Below are positions 42,161-52,056 of a stretch of DNA of 64,000 nucleotides, piece by piece. The notes beneath the pieces were generated by a model that was given only the letters and a program-made list of their open reading frames with translations, did not search any database and was not told the origin of the DNA. Positions within the stretch are counted from its first letter, which is position 1. Every line of letters begins with the position of its first letter. The stretch lies in the NCBI GenBank assembly GCA_016929095.1, contig JAFGJM010000023.1, positions 24,219 to 88,218 on the forward strand. Reading direction: 5' to 3'. The translations under genes were made by a program, and so were the position numbers. This stretch comes from Anaerolineales bacterium (GTDB taxonomy: Bacteria > Chloroflexota > Anaerolineae > Anaerolineales > UBA4823).

Positions 42161-43511
42161 ATTGCGGGCGCTTCCTTCAGTGGATGCTATTTTACAGAAT
42201 GAGGATGTGAAGGGGTTAATGTCCATATATGGAAGGCCGTTAACTACGGAAGCAATCCGGCTATCGCTTGACGAAACACGGAAAACCTTCCAATCACATC
42301 ACTCAATTCCTGAGTTATCTTTTTTGTTGACAAAAATTCAAAAACATTTATCGGAGTGGGCAACACCATCAATTATGCCGGTAATCAATGCAACGGGGGT
42401 CATTCTGCACACCAATTTAGGCCGGGCGCCCTTAAGCCTGACGGCTATCCGAGCAATGCAAGTAATTGGGCAGGGGTATTCGAACCTGGAATTTGATCTG
42501 GAAAATGGGAAACGGGGTTCACGGTATATCCATGCAGAAACGCTTCTGCAGCAATTGACCGGCGCTGAGGCGGCATTAGTGGTCAATAATAATGCTTCAG
42601 CGGTGTTACTCATCTTGACGGCACTGGCGCGTCGACGAGCGGTGGTTATTGCCCGGTCACAATTGATAGAAATTGGCGGAGGCTTTCGTGTACCGGATGT
42701 TATGAAGCAATCAGGAGCACGTTTGATTGAAATTGGCACGACAAACAGGATTCATTTGAGTGATTATGAACAAGCTTTAGAGGAAAACCCTGTTGCATTC
42801 TTACGAGCACACCGTTCAAATTTCAGGATGGTTGGTTTTACCAGTGAACCTGAAGTGAAGGATATTTTATCTATTGCCCATAAAGCCGGTATTATTTTTA
42901 TCGATGACCTTGGATCGGGCGCGTTGATTGATACCACAAAATTTGGATTAGGACACGAACCCACAATCCAGGAATCACTTCAGGCAGGCGCTGACCTGGT
43001 ATGTTTTTCCGGCGATAAATTATTAGGTGGACCTCAAGCGGGGATTATTTTAGGGAAGATGGCTTTGATAACAAAGCTGAAAAAACATCCTCTTGCACGG
43101 GCAATTCGCACAGATAAATTCACCCTGGCAGGACTATCGGCAACTTTGTTGCATTACTTAAAAAATGAAGCCGAATTAGAGATCCCCGTATGGCGCATGA
43201 TCAGTATGCCATTAGAGCAAATAACTACGAGGGCGAATAACTGGCAAAAAATGTTGAATGCGGGAGAAGTCATTAACGGATTATCCACTGTCGGGGGGGG
43301 CAGTCTTCCGGGTGAAACATTGCCTACAACTCTTTTTTCCATTGAAATAAAAAACCCGCAGGCGGTACTCAAAAAACTACGAAACAATAAGCTTGCAATC
43401 GTCGCCCGTATCCAGAATGACCGGATTGTGTTCGATCCGCGCACAGTCTTGATTGAGCAAGAGGAAGTTTTCACACGCAGCTTGAAGACTATATTATCCG
43501 GTATTCTTTAA
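42153..43511 (+). CDS. selA: L-seryl-tRNA(Sec) selenium transferase
   Basis: PLP enzyme that converts Ser-tRNA(Sec) to Sec-tRNA(Sec) with selenophosphate. 452 residues, normal for bacterial SelA. The N-terminal tRNA-binding part begins LRALPSVDAIL; the core has INATGVILHTNLGRAPLS and YSNLEFDLENGKRGSR, and the PLP Lys289 in CFSGDKLLGGPQAG, the SelA signature. The ATG at 42153, 8 bases after AGGA, overlaps the upstream stop; an ATG at 42147 is possible. selB, selD and the tRNA(Sec) gene are not in the window. Confidence 0.92.
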   Translation: MSELRALPSVDAILQNEDVKGLMSIYGRPLTTEAIRLSLDETRKTFQSHHSIPELSFLLTKIQKHLSEWATPSIMPVINATGVILHTNLGRAPLSLTAIRAMQVIGQGYSNLEFDLENGKRGSRYIHAETLLQQLTGAEAALVVNNNASAVLLILTALARRRAVVIARSQLIEIGGGFRVPDVMKQSGARLIEIGTTNRIHLSDYEQALEENPVAFLRAHRSNFRMVGFTSEPEVKDILSIAHKAGIIFIDDLGSGALIDTTKFGLGHEPTIQESLQAGADLVCFSGDKLLGGPQAGIILGKMALITKLKKHPLARAIRTDKFTLAGLSATLLHYLKNEAELEIPVWRMISMPLEQITTRANNWQKMLNAGEVINGLSTVGGGSLPGETLPTTLFSIEIKNPQAVLKKLRNNKLAIVARIQNDRIVFDPRTVLIEQEEVFTRSLKTILSGIL

Positions 43512-43534
43512 TAAGAAAGGTATTTTGCTAAACC

Positions 43535-44776
43535 ATGAAAACTGATATTGATAGGCTGATGGAAAAACATAACCTGGATGCCATATTAATCACAGGTTCG
43601 GCCCAACATAATCCGCCGATGACATATTTGACTGGCATTGCACATATAACGTCAGCCGATTTGATTAAAAAAAGAGGCTGCGACCCCGTATTATTCTATA
43701 ACTCGATGGAACGAGACGAAGCAGCCAAGACCGGCTTAGTGACGAAAAATCTGTCTGATTATCAATTGATCGAATTGTTGAAACAAACCGGAGGGGATTT
43801 TCTTAAAGCACTCGTTTTGCGCTACAAACAAATGCTTACAGAATTCGGAGTTAATTCTGGCAGAGTCGCGTTATATGGCAAGGTGGATATCGGCGCTGCT
43901 TACGCGCAATTTAAAGAATTACAGGATTTGTTGCCGGAAATAACTTTCGTTGGTGAATTGGATAATTCCATGTTGCTTGAAGCCATGGCGACCAAAGATG
44001 ACGAAGAGGTGGAGCACATCCGTCGGATTGGAAATATCACCGTGGGAGTTGTTAGTAAGGTGGCGGAGTATCTTACCTCAATGCCTGTTGAAAAAGATAC
44101 CTTGATCAAGCCAGATGGAAAACCGCTCACCATTGGTGATGTAAAACGCAAGATCAATTTATGGATAGCGGAAGCGGGGGCAGAAAATCCGGAAGACACT
44201 ATCTTTGCCATTGGGCGCGACGCAGGTGTTCCCCATAGCTCCGGAACAGCGACCGATCATATTTGTCTTGGAAAAACAATTGTTTTTGATATTTTCCCCT
44301 GTGAAGCTGGCGGAGGTTATTTTTATGATTTTACGCGCACGTGGTGCCTGGGTTATGCTCCGGATGAAGTGCAAGCACTTTATGAGGATGTTTTATCGGT
44401 TTTCAATGACGTAAAAAGCAAATTCAAATTAGGTACACATTGCCCTGAGTATCAAAAATTAACATGCGATCTGTTCGAAGCCAGGGGGTATCCAACCATT
44501 CAAAGCAATCCTCAAACGGAAGAGGGATATGTTCACAGTCTTGGTCATGGTGTCGGATTGAATATTCATGAACGTCCCTGGTTTGGTAAGAACGCTTCAC
44601 CCGATGAGAAAATAGTGCCAGGTTCGATTTTTACCTGCGAACCAGGGTTATATTACCCCAATCGAAATATGGGAGTGCGTATTGAGGATACCTTTTGGGC
44701 GCGGTCAGACGGGCAAATTTCACCAGTTGTAGACTATCCTGTAGATTTGGTATTACCTGTAAAGCGTAAAAAATAA
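43535..44776 (+). CDS. M24-family metallopeptidase (Xaa-Pro aminopeptidase-like)
   Basis: 413 residues with creatinase-type N-domain and pita-bread catalytic domain. Dinuclear metal ligands can be followed: Asp in IVFDIFP, Asp in YDFTRTW, His in SLGHGVGLNIHE, Glu in TCEPGLYY, Glu in VRIEDTFW. It probably cleaves N-terminal residues before proline in peptides; no signal peptide, so cytoplasmic. Lies between selA and tsaD on the same strand, 23 and 22 bases from them. Confidence 0.9.
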   Translation: MKTDIDRLMEKHNLDAILITGSAQHNPPMTYLTGIAHITSADLIKKRGCDPVLFYNSMERDEAAKTGLVTKNLSDYQLIELLKQTGGDFLKALVLRYKQMLTEFGVNSGRVALYGKVDIGAAYAQFKELQDLLPEITFVGELDNSMLLEAMATKDDEEVEHIRRIGNITVGVVSKVAEYLTSMPVEKDTLIKPDGKPLTIGDVKRKINLWIAEAGAENPEDTIFAIGRDAGVPHSSGTATDHICLGKTIVFDIFPCEAGGGYFYDFTRTWCLGYAPDEVQALYEDVLSVFNDVKSKFKLGTHCPEYQKLTCDLFEARGYPTIQSNPQTEEGYVHSLGHGVGLNIHERPWFGKNASPDEKIVPGSIFTCEPGLYYPNRNMGVRIEDTFWARSDGQISPVVDYPVDLVLPVKRKK

Positions 44777-44798
44777 TTACGGGTAATGTACTCATTTT

Positions 44799-45857
44799 AT
44801 GGTTAATACACTTGATCAAGTTACGATAGACTTACCTCCTGCCAGGATATTGGCTGTGGAATCCTCTTGCGATGAAACAGCTGCGGCAGTTGTAGAGAAT
44901 GGCAGGATCATTCATTCGAATGTAGTGGCATCTCAAGCCAGTTTGCACGCGCAATTTGGCGGCGTATTTCCCGAAGTCGCTTCACGTCAACATATTCGTA
45001 CGATTTATTCAGTTATCGATCAGGCATTGAAAAAGGCGCATGTCAGCCTGAGTGATATGGATGCGATAGCCGTTACACGCGGGCCAGGATTACCCGGCTC
45101 TTTAGTGGTAGGAATGAATGCTGCCAAAGGGTTGGCAATCGCCAGCGGGTTGCCTTTGGTGGGGGTAAATCATCTGGAAGCACATTTATACTCCGCCTGG
45201 CTGTATGAGGCGGGAGTGCAACCCAAAATGGAAGTTGAATTCCCCTTAATGGCTCTCATCGTGTCTGGTGGGCATACTGAATTGGTCTTTATGGAGGATC
45301 ATTTAAAATATCAATCCTTGGGGACGACGTTGGATGATGCGGCCGGCGAGGCTTTTGATAAGGTTGCCCGTTTGTTAAACCTGGAATATCCTGGTGGACC
45401 TTCTATTCAAAAAATATCAGAAGGGGCAGATGATGAAGCTTTCCAATTTCCGCGCGCCTGGCTGGAGGGAAGTTGGAATTTTTCATTTAGCGGTTTGAAA
45501 ACTGCGGTGCTCCGTGAAACACAAAAAATCAAGGCTTCTCGACGCCCATTACCGGTGCCGGAAATGGCTGCCAGTTTTCAAATGGCGGTTGTGGATGTAT
45601 TGGTGGAGAAAACGATAAAAGCCGCCGATCAGTTTAGCGCAAAGCACGTGCTGGTTGCAGGAGGGGTGTCTGCCAACCGACGTTTACGGCAGGAATTCCA
45701 AACCAGATCGAAACTGCACGTGCACATTCCCGCATTAGATCTGTGTACCGATAACGCAGCTATGGCAGGGGCTGTTGGGTATCAACGTTTTGCCAGGGGA
45801 CAAAATGATAGTATGGATATGGACGTTCTGCCCAATTGGCCAATAGCCGAGTTGTGA
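44799..45857 (+). CDS. tsaD: tRNA N6-threonylcarbamoyladenosine transferase
   Basis: Transfers the threonylcarbamoyl group to A37 of ANN-decoding tRNAs, together with TsaB and TsaE. 352 residues, ASKHA fold. Motifs: ILAVESSCDETAAAVVENG, FGGVFPEVASRQH, RGPGLPGSLVVG, the iron-binding His pair in NHLEAHLYS, VSGGHTELV, DDAAGEAFDKVARLL and VAGGVSANRRLR. No sign of the partner genes here. Confidence 0.97.
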   Translation: MVNTLDQVTIDLPPARILAVESSCDETAAAVVENGRIIHSNVVASQASLHAQFGGVFPEVASRQHIRTIYSVIDQALKKAHVSLSDMDAIAVTRGPGLPGSLVVGMNAAKGLAIASGLPLVGVNHLEAHLYSAWLYEAGVQPKMEVEFPLMALIVSGGHTELVFMEDHLKYQSLGTTLDDAAGEAFDKVARLLNLEYPGGPSIQKISEGADDEAFQFPRAWLEGSWNFSFSGLKTAVLRETQKIKASRRPLPVPEMAASFQMAVVDVLVEKTIKAADQFSAKHVLVAGGVSANRRLRQEFQTRSKLHVHIPALDLCTDNAAMAGAVGYQRFARGQNDSMDMDVLPNWPIAEL

Positions 45858-46211
45858 GACCCAATGGATGAATATAATAAATTTTAACAAGGATGAGATT
45901 GCCGATTTCATCATCCATTATAAAATATACAACAGTTTTTTTTAACATAATCATCTGTTTCATCCATGAAAAATGATTGTTGAAAGAGGGGTGATCAACC
46001 GATATGGCACATTGTAATATTTATTTAAGCATAAAGATTGGTAATAACATGGAAAGCCAAAAAGACGAATTAATTCTTTGCGATTCTCGAACCCATTTCT
46101 TGAATCCGAACATCTAATCATTGATATCTGATAATTTCTTTATTATGGTAAGATTAATTCTCTTTAATTCATTGTTAAATCTTTTTATCCTGGTGTGAAG
46201 GGAATATCGAT
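45858..46211. other. 354-base gap between tsaD and glgP
   Basis: AATGGATGA (45863-45871) is inverted as TCATCCATT (45911-45919), and a run of eight T follows at 45936; this may be a weak terminator for tsaD. No gene is supported. A fragment GGGTTCGAGAATC (minus strand, near 46085) superficially resembles a tRNA T-loop but has no tRNA around it. Confidence 0.4.
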
Positions 46212-48392
46212 ATGCCATTATTTCACTCGACTCCTCCTAAAAAATTTATTTTGCCTCATCGTGTAAGCCGGTTGGGGGAATTGGCATATAACTTATGGTG
46301 GACCTGGAATCCTGATGCGCAGCGACTGTTTTTACGGATTGACCCAATATTATGGGAACTTATCAATCACAATCCGGTGCGGTTTTTACAACAGGTGCAA
46401 CGCGCACGTTTAAATGCTGCCACCAATAATCGTTCATATTTAGAATTCTACGATCGAATCATGTATGCCTATGATCAATATATCAATAAAACGGATACAT
46501 GGTTTTCAACCAATTACCCGGAATTAATAAATAAACCGATTGCCTATTTCTCCATGGAATTCGGTTTGCATGAAACTTTACCAATCTATGCGGGCGGGTT
46601 AGGAGTGCTTTCGGGAGATCATTTAGCTGAGGCAAGTGATTTAGGTTTTCCACTGGTAGCTGTTGGATTTTTTTACACTCAAGGGTATTTTAACCAGCAC
46701 ATTCTGGAGGATGGCTGGCAAGAAGCCCGGTATATTACACAACCCTTCAGCGATCTCCCTGTAATGCCAGTTTTAAATGAAGATGGTACCCCAAATACGA
46801 TTTCAGTAGAGTTGCCTGGCAGGGATGTGTTGGTGCGGTTATGGGAAGCCCATGTGGGACGGGTGCCTTTATATTTGTTGGATAGTAATGTGGAAGGCAA
46901 TACGCCCGCCGATAGAGACCTGACCGCTCGATTATATAGTGGCGATCTTGAATTACGCATTTCGCAGGAAATATTATTAGGTATTGGCGGAGTGCGCGCA
47001 TTAAGATGTTTGGGCTACAACCCGGCAGTGTGGCATATGAACGAAGGTCATTCCGCTTTTATTACTATGGAACGGGCGCGTGAGGCTGTTGAGTCTGGGC
47101 ATGATGTCAGAGAGAGTCTCGATGAAATTTGCGCCCACAATGTGTTTACCACGCATACACCCGTCGCTGCAGGGAATGATGAATTCCCCTTATGGATTGT
47201 CGATAAATATCTGACCGGATATCGCGAGCAATTGGGAATTAGCCGGGAAGATCTCAATAATTTCGCCATGCATACAACTTCCTGGGGGGATCAATTCAGC
47301 ATGTCAATCCTGGCGTTAAAGACCTCCCAGGGGCGGAATGCTGTCTCTGAGCTGCATGGTATCGTTGCCCGCCGCATGTGGCAATTTTTATGGCCAGACC
47401 GCCAGGAAGAAGATGTACCCATCATTCATATTACAAATGGCGTCCATTTGAGAAAATGGCTTGCCAGGCGCTTATTTCATTTGTATTCTGACTATTTTGG
47501 GCCAGATTGGATCAACCATATCGATGAAATGGAATTGTGGGAGCAAACGCTGAACATACCGGATGAGCGGTTATGGGAGGTAAGGCGGCACCTCAAGCGG
47601 AAATTGGTTGCTTACATGCGTGAACGGGCGCGTAAACAATGGATTGGCGGGGGAGTTCATCCTGTTCAAATCGTAGCCGCGGGTGCATTATTAGACCCAT
47701 ACGCATTGACGATCGGTTTCGCACGACGGTTTGCGCCCTATAAACGCGCTAACCTGATTTTAAATGATGTGGATCGATTATTAAAAATTGTGACCAATAC
47801 TCATATGCCGGTGCAGATTATCTTTGCCGGTAAATCTCATCCCGATCATGAACAAGGTAAGATGTTGATTCAGGATGTTTATCGCGTGGTGAAGAGTTCC
47901 GAAAATGGGGGCAGGTTGGTATTCCTGGAAGACTATGATATGAATCTGGCGCGATATTTAATTCAGGGAGTAGATGTTTGGTTGAATACGCCTCGGCGTC
48001 CTATGGAAGCCTCGGGCACTTCTGGCATGAAGGCTGCGGTTAATGGCGTGTTGAATTTTTCAGTGTACGATGGCTGGTGGCGAGAAGCATATAATGGGAT
48101 GAACGGTTGGGCGATTGGAGGGGATTATGATATTGAAGACCCCAAGCTGCAAGATGAAGCGGATACTGCCAGTTTATATGATCTTTTAGAAAAAGAGATC
48201 GTTCCACTTTATTACCGGGATGTAAATGCTGAAGGGATGCCGATTGAATGGATGGCGCGCATGAAGGAATCTATCCGCACGCTATCACCTCAATTTTGCA
48301 ATCGAAGAATGTTAAAAGAATATATGGAGCGATTATATCTACCTGCCATTCAATCGAAACAAGCAGCGGTATCAGAAAAATCCAAATCTTAG
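46212..48392 (+). CDS. glgP: Alpha-glucan phosphorylase (GT35)
   Basis: Releases glucose 1-phosphate from glycogen or maltodextrin. 726 residues, of the alpha-glucan phosphorylase type with an N-terminal DUF3417-like part (LAYNLWWTWNPDAQRLF). The core has YFSMEFGLHETLPIYAGGLG, LGYNPAVWHMNEGHSAF, VFTTHTPVAAGNDEF and the PLP Lys607 in EASGTSGMKAAVNG. AAGGGA lies 8 bases before the ATG. Stands in a single-gene unit with the UPF0316 gene 14 bases downstream. Confidence 0.95.
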   Translation: MPLFHSTPPKKFILPHRVSRLGELAYNLWWTWNPDAQRLFLRIDPILWELINHNPVRFLQQVQRARLNAATNNRSYLEFYDRIMYAYDQYINKTDTWFSTNYPELINKPIAYFSMEFGLHETLPIYAGGLGVLSGDHLAEASDLGFPLVAVGFFYTQGYFNQHILEDGWQEARYITQPFSDLPVMPVLNEDGTPNTISVELPGRDVLVRLWEAHVGRVPLYLLDSNVEGNTPADRDLTARLYSGDLELRISQEILLGIGGVRALRCLGYNPAVWHMNEGHSAFITMERAREAVESGHDVRESLDEICAHNVFTTHTPVAAGNDEFPLWIVDKYLTGYREQLGISREDLNNFAMHTTSWGDQFSMSILALKTSQGRNAVSELHGIVARRMWQFLWPDRQEEDVPIIHITNGVHLRKWLARRLFHLYSDYFGPDWINHIDEMELWEQTLNIPDERLWEVRRHLKRKLVAYMRERARKQWIGGGVHPVQIVAAGALLDPYALTIGFARRFAPYKRANLILNDVDRLLKIVTNTHMPVQIIFAGKSHPDHEQGKMLIQDVYRVVKSSENGGRLVFLEDYDMNLARYLIQGVDVWLNTPRRPMEASGTSGMKAAVNGVLNFSVYDGWWREAYNGMNGWAIGGDYDIEDPKLQDEADTASLYDLLEKEIVPLYYRDVNAEGMPIEWMARMKESIRTLSPQFCNRRMLKEYMERLYLPAIQSKQAAVSEKSKS

Positions 48393-48406
48393 AAAGAAAA
48401 TAAAAT

Positions 48407-48934
48407 ATGGAAATTTTGTATTCACCACAAGCCTGGTGGGGAGCAGGTTTAATATTCATATTGCGTGTCCTGGATATGACCCTGGACACCTTGCGTGTTC
48501 TAGTAGTGATGCGCGGTAAAAAATGGTTAGCCTGGATTTTGGGAGCTTTTCAATCGGGAATATATGTTATTGCGCTCTCCTCAGTTCTTAGCAACTTGAG
48601 TAATCCTTTAAATATGATTGGATATGCCCTGGGATTTGCAACCGGAAACGTGGTGGGGATGTTCATTGAGGAGAAAATGGCCATTGGCTTGGTGCACATC
48701 CGGATTATCAGCCCTCACCTTGGTAACGCCGTGGCTGATAAATTACGCCAGGAAGGGTTCGCTCTCACAGAAATCCCGGGCAGGGGAAAAGATGGTATGG
48801 TGACGGTGCTGTATTGCAGCGTTATTCGCAAGGGAATACAGCGTGTCGTAAATTTGATTGAAGAGATCGACGCGGAAGCATTCATTACAATCGACGATGT
48901 GCGGCTTGCCAGGCGGGGATTTTGGCGGGCTTAA
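48407..48934 (+). CDS. UPF0316 / DUF2179 membrane protein
   Basis: 175 residues: three membrane helices (IFILRVLDMTLDTLRVLVVM; ILGAFQSGIYVIALSSVL; MIGYALGFATGNVVGMFIEE, the last as part of a longer segment), then a soluble DUF2179 domain (KLRQEGFALTEIPGRGKDG, VTVLYCSVIRKG, FITIDDV). The soluble domain is thought to be a ligand-sensing module; the function is unknown. Probably cotranscribed with glgP. Confidence 0.85.
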   Translation: MEILYSPQAWWGAGLIFILRVLDMTLDTLRVLVVMRGKKWLAWILGAFQSGIYVIALSSVLSNLSNPLNMIGYALGFATGNVVGMFIEEKMAIGLVHIRIISPHLGNAVADKLRQEGFALTEIPGRGKDGMVTVLYCSVIRKGIQRVVNLIEEIDAEAFITIDDVRLARRGFWRA

Positions 48935-49043
48935 AACGAATTTATCAAATAATAATGAAAAGTGAAGAAATCTAAAAACCAATGCCGAACTGAATATTGT
49001 CATGCATAATATATGATAATTAGAAATTGACGCGAGACCCAAA

Positions 49044-49068
49044 AATGCTTACTATTTAAGTAAGCATT
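49044..49068. promoter_or_regulatory. 25-base palindromic operator upstream of the Rrf2 gene
   Basis: AATGCTTACT (49044-49053), five-base centre ATTTA, AGTAAGCATT (49059-49068): perfect 10-base arms, the size and symmetry of Rrf2-family sites. A TATAAT at 49089-49094 places the -35 region against the right arm, so binding would block transcription of the regulator itself and perhaps of cydA-B-DC. Confidence 0.65.
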
Positions 49069-49119
49069 AGTGGTGATTATCGTTGGTATATAATTGACCT
49101 TATTCTGGGAGGATTGCGG

Positions 49120-49554
49120 ATGATGCGGATAAATCGCCGAACTGATTATGCAGTTCGGGTCATGTTAGCATTGGCGGACCACCCGTATGGGGAACGACTT
49201 TCCACGCGATTTATTCGAGAAAAGATGTTGGTACCGCGTGCGTTTTTAGAAAGGATCATTGCCGAGCTTTCCAAAGCAAGATTGATCTTAACTTTTCCGG
49301 GACCAAATGGCGGTATCCAGCTTAATGCCAGGCCTGAAGAGATCACATTAAGGAATATATGGGAGGCTATTGAAGGTCCTTTATTAATATCCGATTGTCT
49401 CCAATCGCCGGAAGAATGTCCGCTTCATGAAAATTGCCCGGTGCGGGATTGTTGGGGCAAATTACAAAAAGCTATGCAAAGGGAATTGGAAACTGTAACC
49501 ATAGGTTATTTATCTCATGAATTGAAAAAAAAGCAAGCACTTCATATGGACTAG
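49120..49554 (+). CDS. Rrf2-family transcriptional regulator, probably Fe-S binding
   Basis: 144 residues. Winged HTH RRTDYAVRVMLALAD, with IREKMLVPRAFLERIIAELS as reading helices. The cluster-binding loop has Cys93, Cys100 and Cys106 plus Cys111 (SDCLQSPEECPLHENC, then PVRDC), matching the three-Cys pattern of IscR/NsrR-type regulators. It may sense iron-sulfur status, NO or oxygen. It directly precedes cytochrome bd genes, which such regulators often control. GGGAGG lies 7 bases before the ATG; the alternative ATG at 49123 cannot be excluded. Confidence 0.88.
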   Translation: MMRINRRTDYAVRVMLALADHPYGERLSTRFIREKMLVPRAFLERIIAELSKARLILTFPGPNGGIQLNARPEEITLRNIWEAIEGPLLISDCLQSPEECPLHENCPVRDCWGKLQKAMQRELETVTIGYLSHELKKKQALHMD

Positions 49555-49612
49555 GAAAAATGAATGTCAATTGCGAAAAATCGTTAAGATTACTAGCAAA
49601 GGAGAAAAACAT

Positions 49613-51001
49613 ATGGATCCTATCTTGATCGCCCGTTTGCAGTTTGGTATTACCACGGTTTATCACTTCTTTTTTGTGCCTTTAACCCTTGGGTTGTCCG
49701 TTATCGTAGCCATCATGGAAACATTATATGTGAGAACGGGAAAAGAAAGTTACAAGGCGATGACAAAATTTTGGGGGAAATTATTTTTGATCAATTTCGC
49801 TATGGGAGTGGTCACCGGTATTGTGCAGGAATTTCAATTTGGAATGAACTGGTCAGAATATTCACGCTTTGTGGGAGATATTTTTGGCGCGCCCCTGGCA
49901 ATCGAAGCGCTGTTAGCCTTCTTTTTAGAATCGACCTTTTTAGGCGTGTGGATTTTCGGCTGGGATAAGCTATCCAAAGGCTTGCATGCAATCGTCATAT
50001 GGTTGGTGGCCCTGGGTTCAAATCTATCAGCTCTGTGGATACTCATTGCCAATTCCTTCATGCAAGAACCCGTAGGGTATGCCTTGCGCAACGGCAGAGC
50101 AGAAATGGTGGATTTTGGGGCATTAATCACAAATCCAAATGTCCTTGTGATGTTTCCTCATACTGTTCTGGCAGGTTTTTCAACCGCTGCGTTTTTCGTT
50201 TTAGGCATCAGTGCATATCACCTTCTCCATAAACGGGATAAGGAGGTGTTTCAACGGTCTTTTAACATCGCGGCTATTTTTGGATTGATCTCTGTCGTCC
50301 TGTTGATTATCAATGGACACGGTCAGGCACAACACATGGTACGCACCCAGCCCATGAAAATGGCGGCTGCCGAAGCCTTATTTGAATCTGAAGATCCTGC
50401 TGGTTTATCATTGATCACCATCACCGATTTATCTGAAACAAAAGAAATATTTTCTCTGAGGATACCGGCTGCTTTGAGTTTGTTAGCATATAACCGATTT
50501 TCGGGGGAAGTGAAGGGAATAAATAATCTTCAGGCTGAATTTGAACAACAATATGGTGCAGGTGATTATGTCCCACCGGTCATGGTAAGCTATTGGAGTT
50601 TTCGCGCCATGGTTGGCGCTGGATTCTTGATGGCCGCACTGGCAGCATTTGCCGTATTTTTGGGTTACAAAAAATCTTTTCAACCAAAGCCATGGATGTG
50701 GAAAGGATTTATTTGGGCAATTGCGTTACCATACCTGGCAAACACGACGGGTTGGTTGATGACCGAATTAGGTCGCTCTCCATGGGTTGTTTACGGTTTA
50801 ATGAAAATCAAAGATGCCGTCTCTCCGACGGTAGGCGCGGGGAGTATGTTGATATCTTTAATCGGTTTTACTTTAATTTATGCCATATTGATGGTTGCAG
50901 ATATCTATCTGCTGAAAAAATTCGCCAAAGCAGGAATCCTAGAAACACAAGATCCGTCAGCGGATGATATGCTTACCGCGTATGTGGTCAATGAAGGCTA
51001 A
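49613..51001 (+). CDS. cydA: Cytochrome bd ubiquinol/menaquinol oxidase subunit I
   Basis: Carries hemes b558, b595 and d, and reduces O2 to water. 462 residues, shorter than in E. coli, as in oxidases with a short Q-loop. The high-spin heme ligand is His18 in ITTVYHFFFVPLTLG. NGHGQAQHMVRTQPMKMAAAEALFE and GRSPWVVYG (the GRXPW motif) are present. Start at ATG 49613 with AAAGGAG 8 bases upstream; the frame extends further without support. Followed 9 bases later by cydB. Confidence 0.95.
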   Translation: MDPILIARLQFGITTVYHFFFVPLTLGLSVIVAIMETLYVRTGKESYKAMTKFWGKLFLINFAMGVVTGIVQEFQFGMNWSEYSRFVGDIFGAPLAIEALLAFFLESTFLGVWIFGWDKLSKGLHAIVIWLVALGSNLSALWILIANSFMQEPVGYALRNGRAEMVDFGALITNPNVLVMFPHTVLAGFSTAAFFVLGISAYHLLHKRDKEVFQRSFNIAAIFGLISVVLLIINGHGQAQHMVRTQPMKMAAAEALFESEDPAGLSLITITDLSETKEIFSLRIPAALSLLAYNRFSGEVKGINNLQAEFEQQYGAGDYVPPVMVSYWSFRAMVGAGFLMAALAAFAVFLGYKKSFQPKPWMWKGFIWAIALPYLANTTGWLMTELGRSPWVVYGLMKIKDAVSPTVGAGSMLISLIGFTLIYAILMVADIYLLKKFAKAGILETQDPSADDMLTAYVVNEG

Positions 51002-51010
51002 CAGGAGGCT

Positions 51011-52048
51011 ATGATGAACCTCAATATTCTTTGGTTTGTTCTTATAACTGTGTTGTATCTTGGCTATTTTTTACTGGAGGGTTTTGATTTCGGGGTTGGC
51101 ATCCTTCTGCCTTTCTTAAGTAAGGATAGCGATGCTCATCGAGTGGATATCAAGCGGCGATTGATGATTAATACGATTGGTCCACACTGGGATGGTAATG
51201 AGGTCTGGTTGATTACTGCCGGAGGCGCCACTTTTGCGGCATTTCCCCATTGGTATGCCACATTATTCAGCGGGTTTTACCTGGCACTGTTCTTGCTTTT
51301 GCTGGCTTTGATTATGCGAGGGGTAGCCTTTGAATTCCGTAGTAAGGATGAAAATCCTCGCTGGCGGGCAACCTGGGATTGGGCAATATTTATCGGAAGT
51401 TTGATACCGGCGATATTGTTGGGTATAACCTTCGCCAATTTACTGCTGGGCGTGCCGATTGATGCCAATATGAATTATGTTGGCACATTTTTCGATTTAT
51501 TGAATCCTTACGCTTTGTTGGGGGGGATAACAACCCTGATAACATTCACGATATATGGCGCGTTGTTCCTCAATTTAAAAACCACGGGGGAGGTAAAAGA
51601 TGAGGCGGAAAAAGCCTTCAAGCGGCTTTGGCCATGGGGGGTGATTATACAGGTTATCTTCTGGGTGGTCAGTTTCACAACCACAGATATGATGGCGCGT
51701 ACCGGGGCGTTAGGCGTCATTATTCCCCTCGTTGGAATTGTCACATTACTGATCAGCTCTTCTTATCTTTCCCGTAAGGAAGAAGGGTGGGCATTTGTTT
51801 TGGTGGCAGCGACAGTTGCCTTAACCCTGGTGAATATTTTTGTGGGGCTCTATCCACGGGTAATGGTGTCATCACTTAACGACACCTGGAGTTTGACCAT
51901 TCAAAATGCCGCCTCCAGCCCGTATACCTTATGGGTAATGACAATTGTAGCGCTTATTTTTACGCCAATTGTGCTGATTTACCAGGGTTGGAGTTACTGG
52001 GTTTTCCGAAAGCGGATCGGGCAATCACCGGAGAAGTTAGTGTATTAG
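51011..52048 (+). CDS. cydB: Cytochrome bd oxidase subunit II
   Basis: 345-residue membrane subunit that pairs with CydA. Motifs: YLGYFLLEGFDFGVGILLPF, TIGPHWDGNEVWLITAGGA, FPHWYATLFSGFYLALFLLL and RGVAFEFRSK. CAGGAGGCT precedes the ATG. The end lies just before the CydDC fusion, which assembles the oxidase. Confidence 0.95.
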   Translation: MMNLNILWFVLITVLYLGYFLLEGFDFGVGILLPFLSKDSDAHRVDIKRRLMINTIGPHWDGNEVWLITAGGATFAAFPHWYATLFSGFYLALFLLLLALIMRGVAFEFRSKDENPRWRATWDWAIFIGSLIPAILLGITFANLLLGVPIDANMNYVGTFFDLLNPYALLGGITTLITFTIYGALFLNLKTTGEVKDEAEKAFKRLWPWGVIIQVIFWVVSFTTTDMMARTGALGVIIPLVGIVTLLISSSYLSRKEEGWAFVLVAATVALTLVNIFVGLYPRVMVSSLNDTWSLTIQNAASSPYTLWVMTIVALIFTPIVLIYQGWSYWVFRKRIGQSPEKLVY

Positions 52049-52056
52049 GGAGAATT

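Noticed and set aside
46075..46105. Possible tRNA T-arm on the minus strand (GGGTTCGAGAATC).
   Set aside because: The flanking bases do not pair into T, anticodon or acceptor stems, and no CCA or D-arm is found.
45998..46117. 37-codon frame starting ATGGCACATTG before glgP.
   Set aside because: No ribosome-binding site, no recognisable sequence, and it lies in an AT-rich gap; not enough support for a gene.
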